The position numbers and the translations under genes are program-made. A stretch of 64,000 nucleotides of DNA from Acidobacteriota bacterium (GTDB taxonomy: Bacteria > Acidobacteriota > Terriglobia > Acidiferrales > UBA7541), in NCBI GenBank assembly GCA_013289665.1, contig JABCZN010000003.1, positions 221,101 to 285,100 on the forward strand, given 5' to 3'. Below are positions 1 through 7,863 of this stretch, in pieces (position 1 is the stretch's first letter; every line of letters starts with the position of its first letter). The notes below the pieces were generated by a model. That model searched no databases, was not told the DNA's origin, and saw nothing but the letters and a program-made list of their open reading frames with translations.

Positions 1-505
1 TCATCACTTCATAAAGCACGCCCTGCCCCAGCGCCCCTTCGCCAAAAAAACAGACCGCCACCTGATCCGTCTTCAATCGCTTTGCTGTCAACGCCGCGCC
101 GGTCGCGATTCCTGCGCTGCCGCCCACAATCGCATTCGCTCCAAGATTTCCCGTCGCCGGATCCGCAATGTGCATCGACCCGCCTTTGCCGCGGCAATAC
201 CCCGCTTCCTTCCCCAACAGCTCCGCAAACATCCGGTCCGGTGTCGCACCCTTCGCCAGGCAATGCCCGTGACCGCGGTGCGTGCTCGTAACGTAATCCG
301 TGTTCTTCAGCGCCTCGCAAATCCCCACTGCAACGGCTTCCTCGCCGATATAGAGATGCGCCAGCCCCGGCATCAGCGCCCGCGTGTAAAGTTCATTCAC
401 CTGCTCTTCAAACAACCGGATGCGCACCATCTGCCGGTAAAGCCGCAATCCAAGCTCCGCCGCCACCGGATTATCCGTTTTCGCGGGATCTGTAATCGTC
501 TTCAT
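1..505 (-). CDS. Thiamine-pyrophosphate dehydrogenase E1 alpha subunit (pyruvate/acetoin type), partial
   Basis: This is the first 168 codons of the alpha subunit of a TPP-dependent 2-oxoacid (or acetoin) dehydrogenase E1; the gene runs off the left edge. The reading frame contains the conserved STHRGHGHCLAKG stretch (about residues 74-86), GKGGSMHIAD (107-115) and the start of the TPP/Mg-binding site as GEGALGQG (155-162), with GEG where GDG is commoner. The ATG overlaps the TGA of the upstream dehydrogenase (ATGA), so the two are translationally coupled. A beta subunit would be expected just outside the window. Whether the substrate is pyruvate, a branched-chain 2-oxoacid or acetoin cannot be told from this fragment. 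Confidence 0.9.
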   Translation of the reverse strand, partial: MKTITDPAKTDNPVAAELGLRLYRQMVRIRLFEEQVNELYTRALMPGLAHLYIGEEAVAVGICEALKNTDYVTSTHRGHGHCLAKGATPDRMFAELLGKEAGYCRGKGGSMHIADPATGNLGANAIVGGSAGIATGAALTAKRLKTDQVAVCFFGEGALGQGVLYEVM

Positions 506-1383
506 GCCTTCACCCCGGACATTTCTGCCAGCACCTCAAACACCGCCGCAAAATCCTTTTCCACGAGCCCCATCCCGCGCGCCGCGGTCAGAAACTCATT
601 CGTCACCGCCGTCGTCGGCATCGGCACGTCCAGCTGCCGCCCCAGCTCGAGCGCCAGCAGCATGTCCTTCTGCATCATGTTGACGTTGAACCACGCCTCC
701 ACCGGCTGCTTCAGCACAAACGGCCCGCGATACTCGACCATCGGCGACGCGATCACGCTGTGCGTCAGAACATCAACCGCAACTTCTCGCGCAATCCCGC
801 TTTTTTCCGCCAGCAAAACGCCTTCAGAAAACGCCAGCATCTGCACCGCAAGGCTCAGATTCGTTCCAATCTTCATTACCAGCGCCAGGCCGTTGTCGCC
901 CACGTAGGTCACCTTCGGCCCGATGTCGGAGAGCAGCGGCTTCACTTTTTCAAACGTTTCCCTGCGCCCGCCGACCATCACCGAGAGTTTCCCCTCCTGC
1001 AGCGTGATCACGCTCCCGGACACGGGCGCGTCCACCATGTCGCCGCCCTTTTCCCGAATCTTCGCCGCGATCTCCCGGCTGAACGCCGGGCTCACCGTGC
1101 TGATATCCACGAACAACTTCCCGGGAGTGGTCGCGGCGATCATCCCGTCCGGCCCGTTCATCACCGCGCCCAGCGCCGCCGAATTCGTCACCATCGAAAA
1201 AACCACGTCGGACTGGGCCACCACCGCGCGCGGGGAGTCCGCCCAGTTCATCCCCTTCTTGATCAGCCTCTCCGCCTTCAGGCGTGTCCGGTTATACCCG
1301 GTGACGCTGTGCCCTTTGCTGAGCAGCCGGTTCACCATTTCGCTGCCCATCACTCCCAGGCCCACAAATCCTAATTTAGCCAA
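502..1383 (-). CDS. 3-hydroxyisobutyrate dehydrogenase family NAD(P)-dependent oxidoreductase
   Basis: A 293-residue beta-hydroxyacid dehydrogenase, the full family length. It has the N-terminal Rossmann motif GLGVMG (residues 8-13), the substrate-loop motif DAPVSGS (119-124) and the catalytic lysine K171 in VMKIGTNL. Family members oxidise 3-hydroxyisobutyrate or reduce tartronate semialdehyde and similar short hydroxyacids; the exact substrate is not determined. It lies in a minus-strand run aldehyde dehydrogenase, GntR regulator, this gene, E1 alpha, and its stop overlaps the E1-alpha start. A clear paralogue is present at 25365-26249. Confidence 0.92.
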   Translation of the reverse strand: MAKLGFVGLGVMGSEMVNRLLSKGHSVTGYNRTRLKAERLIKKGMNWADSPRAVVAQSDVVFSMVTNSAALGAVMNGPDGMIAATTPGKLFVDISTVSPAFSREIAAKIREKGGDMVDAPVSGSVITLQEGKLSVMVGGRRETFEKVKPLLSDIGPKVTYVGDNGLALVMKIGTNLSLAVQMLAFSEGVLLAEKSGIAREVAVDVLTHSVIASPMVEYRGPFVLKQPVEAWFNVNMMQKDMLLALELGRQLDVPMPTTAVTNEFLTAARGMGLVEKDFAAVFEVLAEMSGVKA

Positions 1384-1430
1384 GACCTCACCTCTCCCGG
1401 ATCGCTCTCGCCCGCTGATTCCTGTTCGCT

Positions 1431-2126
1431 TTATTCGCTGGGCGCGTGCCGCGAATCCTCGCGCACCTGCTTTAAATGCGCCTTCATCGCGTCTCGCGCG
1501 CCCGCCGGATCCCGGTGCTCGATGGCTTCCAGTATCTTCTTGTGATGATACTGGCCGCGCTCCGGCCCGCCCTTCACCTGGAAAATTCCGATCCGCTGCT
1601 CGCGGAGCAGTCCTACGATTGAATCGATCAGCGAAAGAATGATCGGATTGCCGGCCGCTTCTGCCAGGGCAAGATGAAAATCGAGGTCCGCCTCGATGTA
1701 GGCATCGGGATCCCCTTTTGAGGCATCCATCACCTCCACCTGTTCCCGCATGGCCGACAGATTCTCCTGGTCGACCCGCGCCGTCGCCAGAGCCGCGATC
1801 TCCGGCTCCAGGATTTCCCGGACCTCGGCGAGCGATGCGAACCCCTCGTTTCCCGAGCGCATCATCCGATGCAGCGACTGCCGGATCGTGTTCGAACTTC
1901 CGTCGGTAATGAACGTCCCGCGCCCTGGATAGGCTTCGACCAGCCCCTTCTCGCGCAGTGTCTTCACCGCTTCGCGCACCGCGGTACGGCTCACGCCAAA
2001 CTGCTCTGCAAGTTCGCGCTCCGGAGGCAGTTGGTCTCCCGCTTTCAGAGCGCCTTTATGGATCGATTCCTCGACCTGTTGGACAATCTGCTCGTAAAGG
2101 CGAGAGGACCGAATGATTTTGTACAT
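1431..2126 (-). CDS. GntR-family transcriptional regulator, FadR/FCD type
   Basis: A 231-residue regulator with an N-terminal winged helix (about residues 10-75; QLPPERELAEQFGVSRTAVREA is the recognition region) and a C-terminal all-helical FCD ligand-binding domain. Such proteins usually repress neighbouring catabolic genes and are released by an organic-acid ligand. The ATG is preceded by a CGGAGG Shine-Dalgarno. It sits between the aldehyde dehydrogenase and the hydroxyacid dehydrogenase on the same strand, and GntR-type operator candidates lie just upstream of it and upstream of the aldehyde dehydrogenase. It is inferred to control this operon. Confidence 0.9.
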   Translation of the reverse strand: MYKIIRSSRLYEQIVQQVEESIHKGALKAGDQLPPERELAEQFGVSRTAVREAVKTLREKGLVEAYPGRGTFITDGSSNTIRQSLHRMMRSGNEGFASLAEVREILEPEIAALATARVDQENLSAMREQVEVMDASKGDPDAYIEADLDFHLALAEAAGNPIILSLIDSIVGLLREQRIGIFQVKGGPERGQYHHKKILEAIEHRDPAGARDAMKAHLKQVREDSRHAPSE

Positions 2127-2230
2127 CCCAACCTCCGAATCCGCACAAGTCAGTCGACCGATTGATCTGAACCCCGCGCGGTAGGGGACATCGTGTGGCG
2201 GCGAACCAGGCAGGTCGAGTTATGGTCGAG

Positions 2231-2241
2231 TTGTCGGACCA
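2231..2241. promoter_or_regulatory. Candidate GntR/FCD operator upstream of the regulator gene
   Basis: TTGTCGGACCA fits the FadR-subfamily operator pattern TNGTNNNACNA. It lies about 105 bp upstream of the regulator start. A 9-bp direct repeat GGTCGAGTT (2213-2221 and 2224-2232) adjoins it. The match is to a loose consensus, so it is suggestive only. Confidence 0.4.
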
Positions 2242-2276
2242 AACTACCATTCCCGCTCCTCCTCCGCAACCCTTTC

Positions 2277-3647
2277 TTACCCCTGCTCCACCCACACTGT
2301 CTTGACGTTGGTAAACTCGCGGATTCCCCAGGCTCCCAGCTCCCGCCCGTGGCCTGACCACTTGACCCCTCCAAACGGTATCCGCGGATCCGATGCCACC
2401 ATCTTGTTGATGAACACCATCCCCGCGTCCAGTTCATTGATGAATTTCCGCTGTTCGGCGGCATCATTGGTCCAGGCGCTGGCCCCCAGCCCAAACCGGC
2501 TGTCATTCGCGATTCGAATCGCGTCGTCGATATTCTTCGCGTGAAACACGCTCGCCACCGGCCCGAACATCTCCTCTCTATAAGCCGGCGAATCCCTGGG
2601 AATGTTGACGAGCACGGTCGGCGCATAGAAATTCCCCGGCCGGTCCAGCCGCTTTCCGCCCGTCAAAATCTTCGCCCCCGCTTCTACGGAACTCCGTACG
2701 TCTCGAACCAGGTCCTCGACGCCTTGGGGTGTTGAAAGCGGCCCCACTTCGGTGCTCTCATCAAACGGGTCGCCCACTTTGAGGGCCGCCATTTTTTGCG
2801 CAAACAATTTTTCAAACCGTTCCCCGATGCTCTCCGCCACGATGAACCGTTTTGCCGCAATGCAGGATTGTCCATTGTTGAAGATGCGTGCTTTCACCGC
2901 CATGCTCGTCGCCGTCTCCAGATTCGCGCTGGGCATCACAATAAAAGGGTCGCTTCCCCCAAGCTCCAGCACCACTTTTTTGATTCGCTTCGCCGCGCCG
3001 ATGCCTACCTCAATACCCGCTTGTTCACTGCCTGTAAGCGTTGCCGCCATCACCCGCGGATCGCCCAGAATCTTGTCCACTTCCCGCGACCCGACGAGCA
3101 GCGTCTGAAACGCGCCGTCCGGAAATCCCGCCCGGCGAAACAAATCTTCAATCAGCAGCGCGCTCTGCGGCACGATCGAAGCATGCTTGAGCAGCCCCAC
3201 GTTTCCCGCCATCAGCGCCGGCGCCGCAAAACGCAACACCTGCCAGAACGGAAAATTCCATGGCATTACCGCCAGCACGGGCCCCAGCGGCTGGTACCGG
3301 ATGTAGCTCTGCTTCGCTCCCGTCTCGACCGCCTCGTCGGCAAGAAACTTCTCCGCGTTTTCCGCGTAATACCGGCAAACCCACGCGCATTTCGCTGCTT
3401 CATCCACCGCCGATCGCAGCGTCTTTCCCATCTCCGTCGTCATTACTTTGGCGAACGCTTCCTTCTCATTCTCCAGAATCGCCGCGGCCGCGAGCATCCA
3501 CTGCGCTCGCTGCCTGAACGGCACGTTGCGATAGGTGGCAAACGTCTCCGTGGCTTTTTGGAGTTTTGCTTCAATGGCCGCGCTGCTCAGTGGTTCAAAC
3601 GACTTGATCACTTGCCCCGTTGCCGGGTTGATTGTGGCAATCGCCAT
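2277..3647 (-). CDS. Aldehyde dehydrogenase, succinate-semialdehyde dehydrogenase-like
   Basis: A 456-residue NAD(P)-dependent aldehyde dehydrogenase. Catalytic elements are all present: PWNFPFWQ with the oxyanion asparagine N131, the general base E228 in LELGGSDPF, and the nucleophile C262 in NNGQSC. The sequence most resembles the succinate-semialdehyde dehydrogenase branch. The reading frame is open 63 nt further upstream, but the ATG at 3647 has a GGGGAGG Shine-Dalgarno at good spacing and begins a typical family N-terminus (MAIATINPATGQ), so it is chosen. A palindromic GntR-type site lies 74 bp upstream. It probably oxidises a semialdehyde made by the neighbouring hydroxyacid dehydrogenase. 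Confidence 0.92.
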   Translation of the reverse strand: MAIATINPATGQVIKSFEPLSSAAIEAKLQKATETFATYRNVPFRQRAQWMLAAAAILENEKEAFAKVMTTEMGKTLRSAVDEAAKCAWVCRYYAENAEKFLADEAVETGAKQSYIRYQPLGPVLAVMPWNFPFWQVLRFAAPALMAGNVGLLKHASIVPQSALLIEDLFRRAGFPDGAFQTLLVGSREVDKILGDPRVMAATLTGSEQAGIEVGIGAAKRIKKVVLELGGSDPFIVMPSANLETATSMAVKARIFNNGQSCIAAKRFIVAESIGERFEKLFAQKMAALKVGDPFDESTEVGPLSTPQGVEDLVRDVRSSVEAGAKILTGGKRLDRPGNFYAPTVLVNIPRDSPAYREEMFGPVASVFHAKNIDDAIRIANDSRFGLGASAWTNDAAEQRKFINELDAGMVFINKMVASDPRIPFGGVKWSGHGRELGAWGIREFTNVKTVWVEQG

Positions 3648-3720
3648 GGTTGGCCTCCCCAACGCTACCTGGCCCGAGATGCGCGAGCCGTTCGGAAGGA
3701 TTCGACCCAAAGAATCCTAA

Positions 3721-3733
3721 TTGGTCCTACCAA
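3721..3733. promoter_or_regulatory. Candidate GntR/FCD operator, perfect palindrome TTGGTCCTACCAA
   Basis: A perfect inverted repeat TTGGT-CCT-ACCAA, matching the core TNGTNNNACNA used by FCD-type GntR regulators. It sits in the 327-bp divergent region between the aldehyde dehydrogenase (start 3647) and the LVIVD gene (start 3975), so it could act on either. The regulator encoded at 1431-2126 is the natural candidate. Confidence 0.5.
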
Positions 3734-3974
3734 TATACCCAACCACGGTCTCCCTGTACAGCCTAAGCATCTATATTTCTGATTCATAGAATTTAATCGT
3801 TGACACGCTTCCTCCCAAAGTGGTACAGGGGTCCTACCTTTTTACGGTGCCCCTGGCGATTGCCCCTCCCGGGCCTCTGGGATTTGCCTTCCCAAGCTCC
3901 GGCAATTAGCCCAGGCACCAAGGAGCCTGCCGCCGGGGCCAGGTGCCCGCCAGGCCAAATCCAAGGAGCATCGA

Positions 3975-5579
3975 ATGAAACGAAAGAAAGACGCCCGTCC
4001 GCCCCAACCGCAATCTGGCGCCACCCAAGGTTCCAGTCAAAACCTATTTGCCCCTTCCCGCCGCACTTTCCTCCGCACCGCCGCGGGTGCCGGGTTGGCT
4101 CTCGCCAGTTCCCCGCTCTCCGCCTTCGCCGACCACCACGGCCATCCTAGTCCGAACAGCATCTCCTACCTCGACCGCCGCATGTACATCCGCAACATGG
4201 AGATCCTCGCCCACTTCGGCCCCGGCCAGTCGCGCCACGGCAAAATGCAGATGATGGCCGCCGGCAATCGCCGCTACATCTTCCAGCAGGGAGATGTCAT
4301 CGACGTCAGCGACGTCCGCAAGCCGGTCATGTACAACAAGGGAGGCTTTGAGGGCTACCAGGTCCAGGTCGCCTACAACAAGGACCTCAAGAAGTGGATC
4401 CTTATGACCGGTTCCCAGACCCCCATCACCGATTCGACACCGGAAGCGCCCATGGGCAAGTACGACGATCCCCACCTTGACGACAAGCGCAAGAATTTCA
4501 AAGGTCTGCGCGGCGTCCGCTTTTACGATGCCACCGACCCCGGCAAAATCTTGAAACTCTCCGAATTCAGCACCGGCGCCACCGGCCAAGGCACGCATCG
4601 CAATTATTACGACGGCGGCAAGTACGCCTATCTCGACACGGCTCCCGACGAAACCTTTATCCACCAGCCGTCCTACTTCCGCGAGCTGGTCAACGGCAAC
4701 ATGATCATCGACACTTCCGATCCAACCAGCGCCAAGGAAGTCTCCATGTGGTGGGTTCCCGGCTCCCGCAAAGGCGAAGAAGCCGAATACAACAAGTGGA
4801 TCTGGTCAAAGCTCGTTCCTCCGAAAGTCATCGCGGACCAGACTCCCTTCGCCGGTCTCCACGGTCCGGTCTACGTGCCCAAGAAACTGGAAGACGGTGG
4901 CAATCGCGGCTACGGCGCCTTTGGCGCGAACGGCTTCATCATCCTCGATCTCGCCGACCCCCAGCATCAAAAAGAAATCGGCCGCTTCGAACCCCCCGCG
5001 CAATATTCCGGCATGGGCATCGCGTTTCACACCATCTACTGCGGCATCCTCGATCGCGGCTTCGTCATCACCAATGGCGAAACCACCAACTCCGATTGCA
5101 ACCAGATCTATCTGCCCAACTGGGTCATTGATATCCGGGACGAAGCGCATCCCGTCCCCGTCGCTCAGCTTCCGCGCCCCGTTCCTCCGCCCGAAGCCCC
5201 CTACCGCGATTTCTGCTTCAAGCGCGGACGCTTCGGCGCGCACAATCCCCCGCATCTGAAAGCGCCGGGAAAGCCCCGCCAGGAATTCATCGCCTATTCC
5301 TATTTCATCGCCGGACTCCGCTGCTACGATATCGGCGACCTCTACAAGCCCGAAGAAGTGGCGTATTTCGTCCCGCCCCAGGGCGGCGACCTCAAGCGAT
5401 TCGGCAGCTACGACCGCACCGTAGACAACATTTTCATCGAATGGGACCGCAACATCCTCTGGACCGCCACGGACACCGGCCTCTACGCGCTCAGCTGCCC
5501 CAACCTCGGCAAACCCATCCTCGACCCCATGCCTGTGACAGAATGGTCGCTCGACAAACTCAACGAAGGCGCGCCCTGA
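3975..5579 (+). CDS. Tat-exported LVIVD-repeat-type beta-propeller protein
   Basis: A 534-residue protein with a twin-arginine signal (SRRTFLRTAAGAGLALASS, about residues 35-53) and a likely cleavage after SAFA. The mature part has recurring aromatic/Asp-rich segments of the kind ...VIDVSDVRKPVMYNKGGFEGY and FIILDLADPQHQKEIG, typical of LVIVD-repeat beta-propellers. No enzyme motif was recognised. An AAGGAG ribosome-binding site precedes the ATG. It is followed after 23 bp by a substrate-binding protein and then by a hydrolase, all on the plus strand, so an operon is likely. Function unknown; Tat export suggests it folds before translocation, perhaps with a cofactor. Confidence 0.75.
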   Translation: MKRKKDARPPQPQSGATQGSSQNLFAPSRRTFLRTAAGAGLALASSPLSAFADHHGHPSPNSISYLDRRMYIRNMEILAHFGPGQSRHGKMQMMAAGNRRYIFQQGDVIDVSDVRKPVMYNKGGFEGYQVQVAYNKDLKKWILMTGSQTPITDSTPEAPMGKYDDPHLDDKRKNFKGLRGVRFYDATDPGKILKLSEFSTGATGQGTHRNYYDGGKYAYLDTAPDETFIHQPSYFRELVNGNMIIDTSDPTSAKEVSMWWVPGSRKGEEAEYNKWIWSKLVPPKVIADQTPFAGLHGPVYVPKKLEDGGNRGYGAFGANGFIILDLADPQHQKEIGRFEPPAQYSGMGIAFHTIYCGILDRGFVITNGETTNSDCNQIYLPNWVIDIRDEAHPVPVAQLPRPVPPPEAPYRDFCFKRGRFGAHNPPHLKAPGKPRQEFIAYSYFIAGLRCYDIGDLYKPEEVAYFVPPQGGDLKRFGSYDRTVDNIFIEWDRNILWTATDTGLYALSCPNLGKPILDPMPVTEWSLDKLNEGAP

Positions 5580-5602
5580 TTCCGCTCGCCAGGAGAATGC
5601 CC

Positions 5603-6598
5603 ATGAAATCCGCCATTTCTTTCAGAGTAAGCATCGCCGCGTGCGCACTTCTCTTGAGTAGCGGAGTCCAAGCGCAGACGACTACGCCCCAGCAAATCCA
5701 CGTCCTCACCCTGTTGGGGCGCCCGGTACAATTTGTCGTCGCCGACAAACAAGGCCTCTTCGCCAGATACGGCATCGAAGTCGTCAACGACAACAAGAAA
5801 AACTCCGACGAGTTGCGAGCCGACCTCGCCGCCGGAAAGGGCGACGTTGCCTATCTCGCGGTAGACAACGCCGTGGCCATGGTCGAACTCGCTCACCAGG
5901 ACGTAGTCATCGTCATGGGTGGCGAAGGCTCACAGAACGAACTGATCGCCCAGCCCGGCGTCAAGTCCGCCGCGGACCTCCGCGGCAAAACCCTCATCGT
6001 AGATGCGCCTAACACCGCTTACGCGCTCCAAATGAAAAAAATCCTGCTTCTGAGCGGCCTCGCGGCCGGCAAGGATTACGAAATCAAGCCCTTTGGTGCC
6101 ACGCCGCAACGGCTGATCGCCATGCGCGAGCAAAAAGACTTTGCTGGCTCCATGCTTGGCCCACCGGTTTCGTTGGTAGCCAAGAAGGAAGGCTTCGTAA
6201 GTCTCGGCTCCGTCCAGCAGCTTATCGGCCCTTATCAAGCCGCGGGTTTTTTCACCCAGCGCGCCTGGGCAAAAGACCATCGTGATCTGCTCGTCGCGTT
6301 TCTTTCCGCCTCGATCGAAGCGCAGCGCTGGCTTTTGAATCCGGCGAACAAACAGCAAGTGATCGATCTGCTCGCCGCCCAATATCATCTCGCCCCGGAT
6401 ATCGCCGCCGAAGATTACGAGATGAGCATGACTCACTCCGGAGGCTTCGCCCGAGACGCGCAGCTGGACCTCCGTGGCTTCGAGAATGTTCTCAAACTCC
6501 GTGCAGAAGTCGAAGGCCAGTGGGGCGGCCATCCACCTTCACCCGACAAATATTACGACCCGTCGTATTACCAGGCGGCGCTCGTAAAAGCGAAATAA
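5603..6598 (+). CDS. ABC-type substrate-binding protein, NMT1/THI5-like
   Basis: A 331-residue periplasmic solute-binding protein. It starts with a signal peptide (MKSAISFRVSIAACALLLSS, cleaved near VQAQ). It shows the NMT1-type pattern: a ligand lobe near FVVADKQGLFARYGIEV, GKGDVAYLAVDNAVAMV and DLRGKTLIVDAP. The ATG at 5603 is chosen because AGGAG (5591-5595) is 7 nt upstream; the ATG at 5597 is too close to it. Such proteins bind nitrate, sulfonates, taurine, pyrimidine precursors or similar small molecules for an ABC importer. No permease or ATPase gene is nearby, so either the transporter is encoded elsewhere or this is a standalone binding protein. Confidence 0.85.
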   Translation: MKSAISFRVSIAACALLLSSGVQAQTTTPQQIHVLTLLGRPVQFVVADKQGLFARYGIEVVNDNKKNSDELRADLAAGKGDVAYLAVDNAVAMVELAHQDVVIVMGGEGSQNELIAQPGVKSAADLRGKTLIVDAPNTAYALQMKKILLLSGLAAGKDYEIKPFGATPQRLIAMREQKDFAGSMLGPPVSLVAKKEGFVSLGSVQQLIGPYQAAGFFTQRAWAKDHRDLLVAFLSASIEAQRWLLNPANKQQVIDLLAAQYHLAPDIAAEDYEMSMTHSGGFARDAQLDLRGFENVLKLRAEVEGQWGGHPPSPDKYYDPSYYQAALVKAK

Positions 6599-6602
6599 CC
6601 CC

Positions 6603-7838
6603 ATGAGGAGAACTTCTTTGCCACATAGATTGTTTGGTTTGGTCACAGGTTTGGTTTTACTGGGCCTTGCGCAAGGTTCGAGCGCCCAGCAGTCACAAAA
6701 AGAACGCACGCTCGACGAAGTCAAAACCGAAGCCATCAAACGCGCCGAAAACGGTATGTACCCACTCATCGGCTTGGATCCCGCCGACGTCCGCGAAGCC
6801 TTCTCAAACATCAAGACAACCGACAACGACGAGTGGGCCGCCGCATTCAGCGCCGTCGCCAGTCGCTACATGGCGGAAGGGAACTCCCTGCTCGCCAGCA
6901 ATCCCGCGCAGGCCGACAAGGACTTTGTCCGCGCCTGGCGTCTCTACTCTTTCGGTCGCTGGCCGGTTCCCGCTTCTCCCGGCAAGAAACGCGCCTACGC
7001 CAAAGCGCTCGAAGCCTTCCTGGCCCACGCGAAAATGATGGATCCGCCTCTCGAAGTCGTCCACATTCCATTCGAAGGCGCCGAAATCGTCGGCTACCTC
7101 CGCCTGCCCAAAAATGCCAAAGGCCACGTGCCTATGGTTATCGCCATCAGTGGCCTCGACAGCCGCAAAGAAGATCTGACCGAAAACTTTGGTGTGGTTC
7201 TTGGCTCCGGCATCGGCTACATCGGGATCGATTCGCCCGGCACCGGCCAGGCTCCCATCAAAGCCAGCGAAACCGCCGATCGCATGTTTTCGAAAGTGAT
7301 CGACTACCTCGAAACGCGCCCCGAAGTGGACAAAACTCGCATCGGGGTGGACGGCCAGAGCTTTGGCGCTTACTGGGCCACAAAACTGGCAATCGTCGAA
7401 CACGCCCGCCTGAAAGCCGTTGTCGCGCAATCGCCGCCCGTGGACGCCACCTTTGAGAAAAATTTCGTCCTGCAAAAAACCCTCGGCAACCGCGAATATC
7501 TCTTCGGCCTCGGCCCCGCGCTGATGTCCATCTTCGAAGGTGCCAACAAAGTCGAAGACCTGGGCGAAATCCTCTCCAAGCTCTCGCTCGTCAATCAACA
7601 TTTATTGGGGAAGCCGACAACCTCGATGTTAATCATTGCCGGCGCACAAGACACGCAAGTTCCAATCTCCGATGCCTACCTGCTTCTTGGCAGCGGGGAC
7701 GTGCCAAAAGAAGCCTGGATCAACCCGCAAGGCGGCCACCTCGGACGCCAGGTAAAAATCTGGCCGGACCCCGTAATCTTCCGCAAAATCCTGGTTCCCT
7801 GGCTGGTGAGAAATCTCGAAATCCCGCCCCCCATGTAG
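6603..7838 (+). CDS. Secreted alpha/beta hydrolase, FrsA/esterase-like
   Basis: A 411-residue protein with a signal peptide (residues about 1-28, ending SSAQ) and a C-terminal alpha/beta-hydrolase domain. The nucleophile elbow is GQSFG in DGQSFGAYWATK, the acid is likely the Asp in AGAQDTQVP and the histidine that of QGGHLG. It resembles FrsA-type or prolyl-oligopeptidase-like serine esterases. It starts 4 bp after the binding-protein gene and shares its operon. Its stop codon TAG is the first part of a short palindrome (7836-7857). The substrate is unknown; an ester or amide taken up by the same system is plausible. Confidence 0.82.
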   Translation: MRRTSLPHRLFGLVTGLVLLGLAQGSSAQQSQKERTLDEVKTEAIKRAENGMYPLIGLDPADVREAFSNIKTTDNDEWAAAFSAVASRYMAEGNSLLASNPAQADKDFVRAWRLYSFGRWPVPASPGKKRAYAKALEAFLAHAKMMDPPLEVVHIPFEGAEIVGYLRLPKNAKGHVPMVIAISGLDSRKEDLTENFGVVLGSGIGYIGIDSPGTGQAPIKASETADRMFSKVIDYLETRPEVDKTRIGVDGQSFGAYWATKLAIVEHARLKAVVAQSPPVDATFEKNFVLQKTLGNREYLFGLGPALMSIFEGANKVEDLGEILSKLSLVNQHLLGKPTTSMLIIAGAQDTQVPISDAYLLLGSGDVPKEAWINPQGGHLGRQVKIWPDPVIFRKILVPWLVRNLEIPPPM

Positions 7839-7857
7839 CGACCGCTTTCTGAAGCGG
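7836..7857. repeat. Short palindrome starting at a stop codon (TAGCG family)
   Basis: TAGCGA followed by CCGCTT-TCTG-AAGCGG, a 6-bp stem with a 4-nt loop. The TAG is the stop codon of the hydrolase gene. It resembles the hairpins at 32665-32686 and 46156-46180, which also begin TAGCG. It may be a dispersed palindromic repeat or a weak convergent terminator between two opposing genes. Confidence 0.45.
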
Positions 7858-7863
7858 GGCGCT

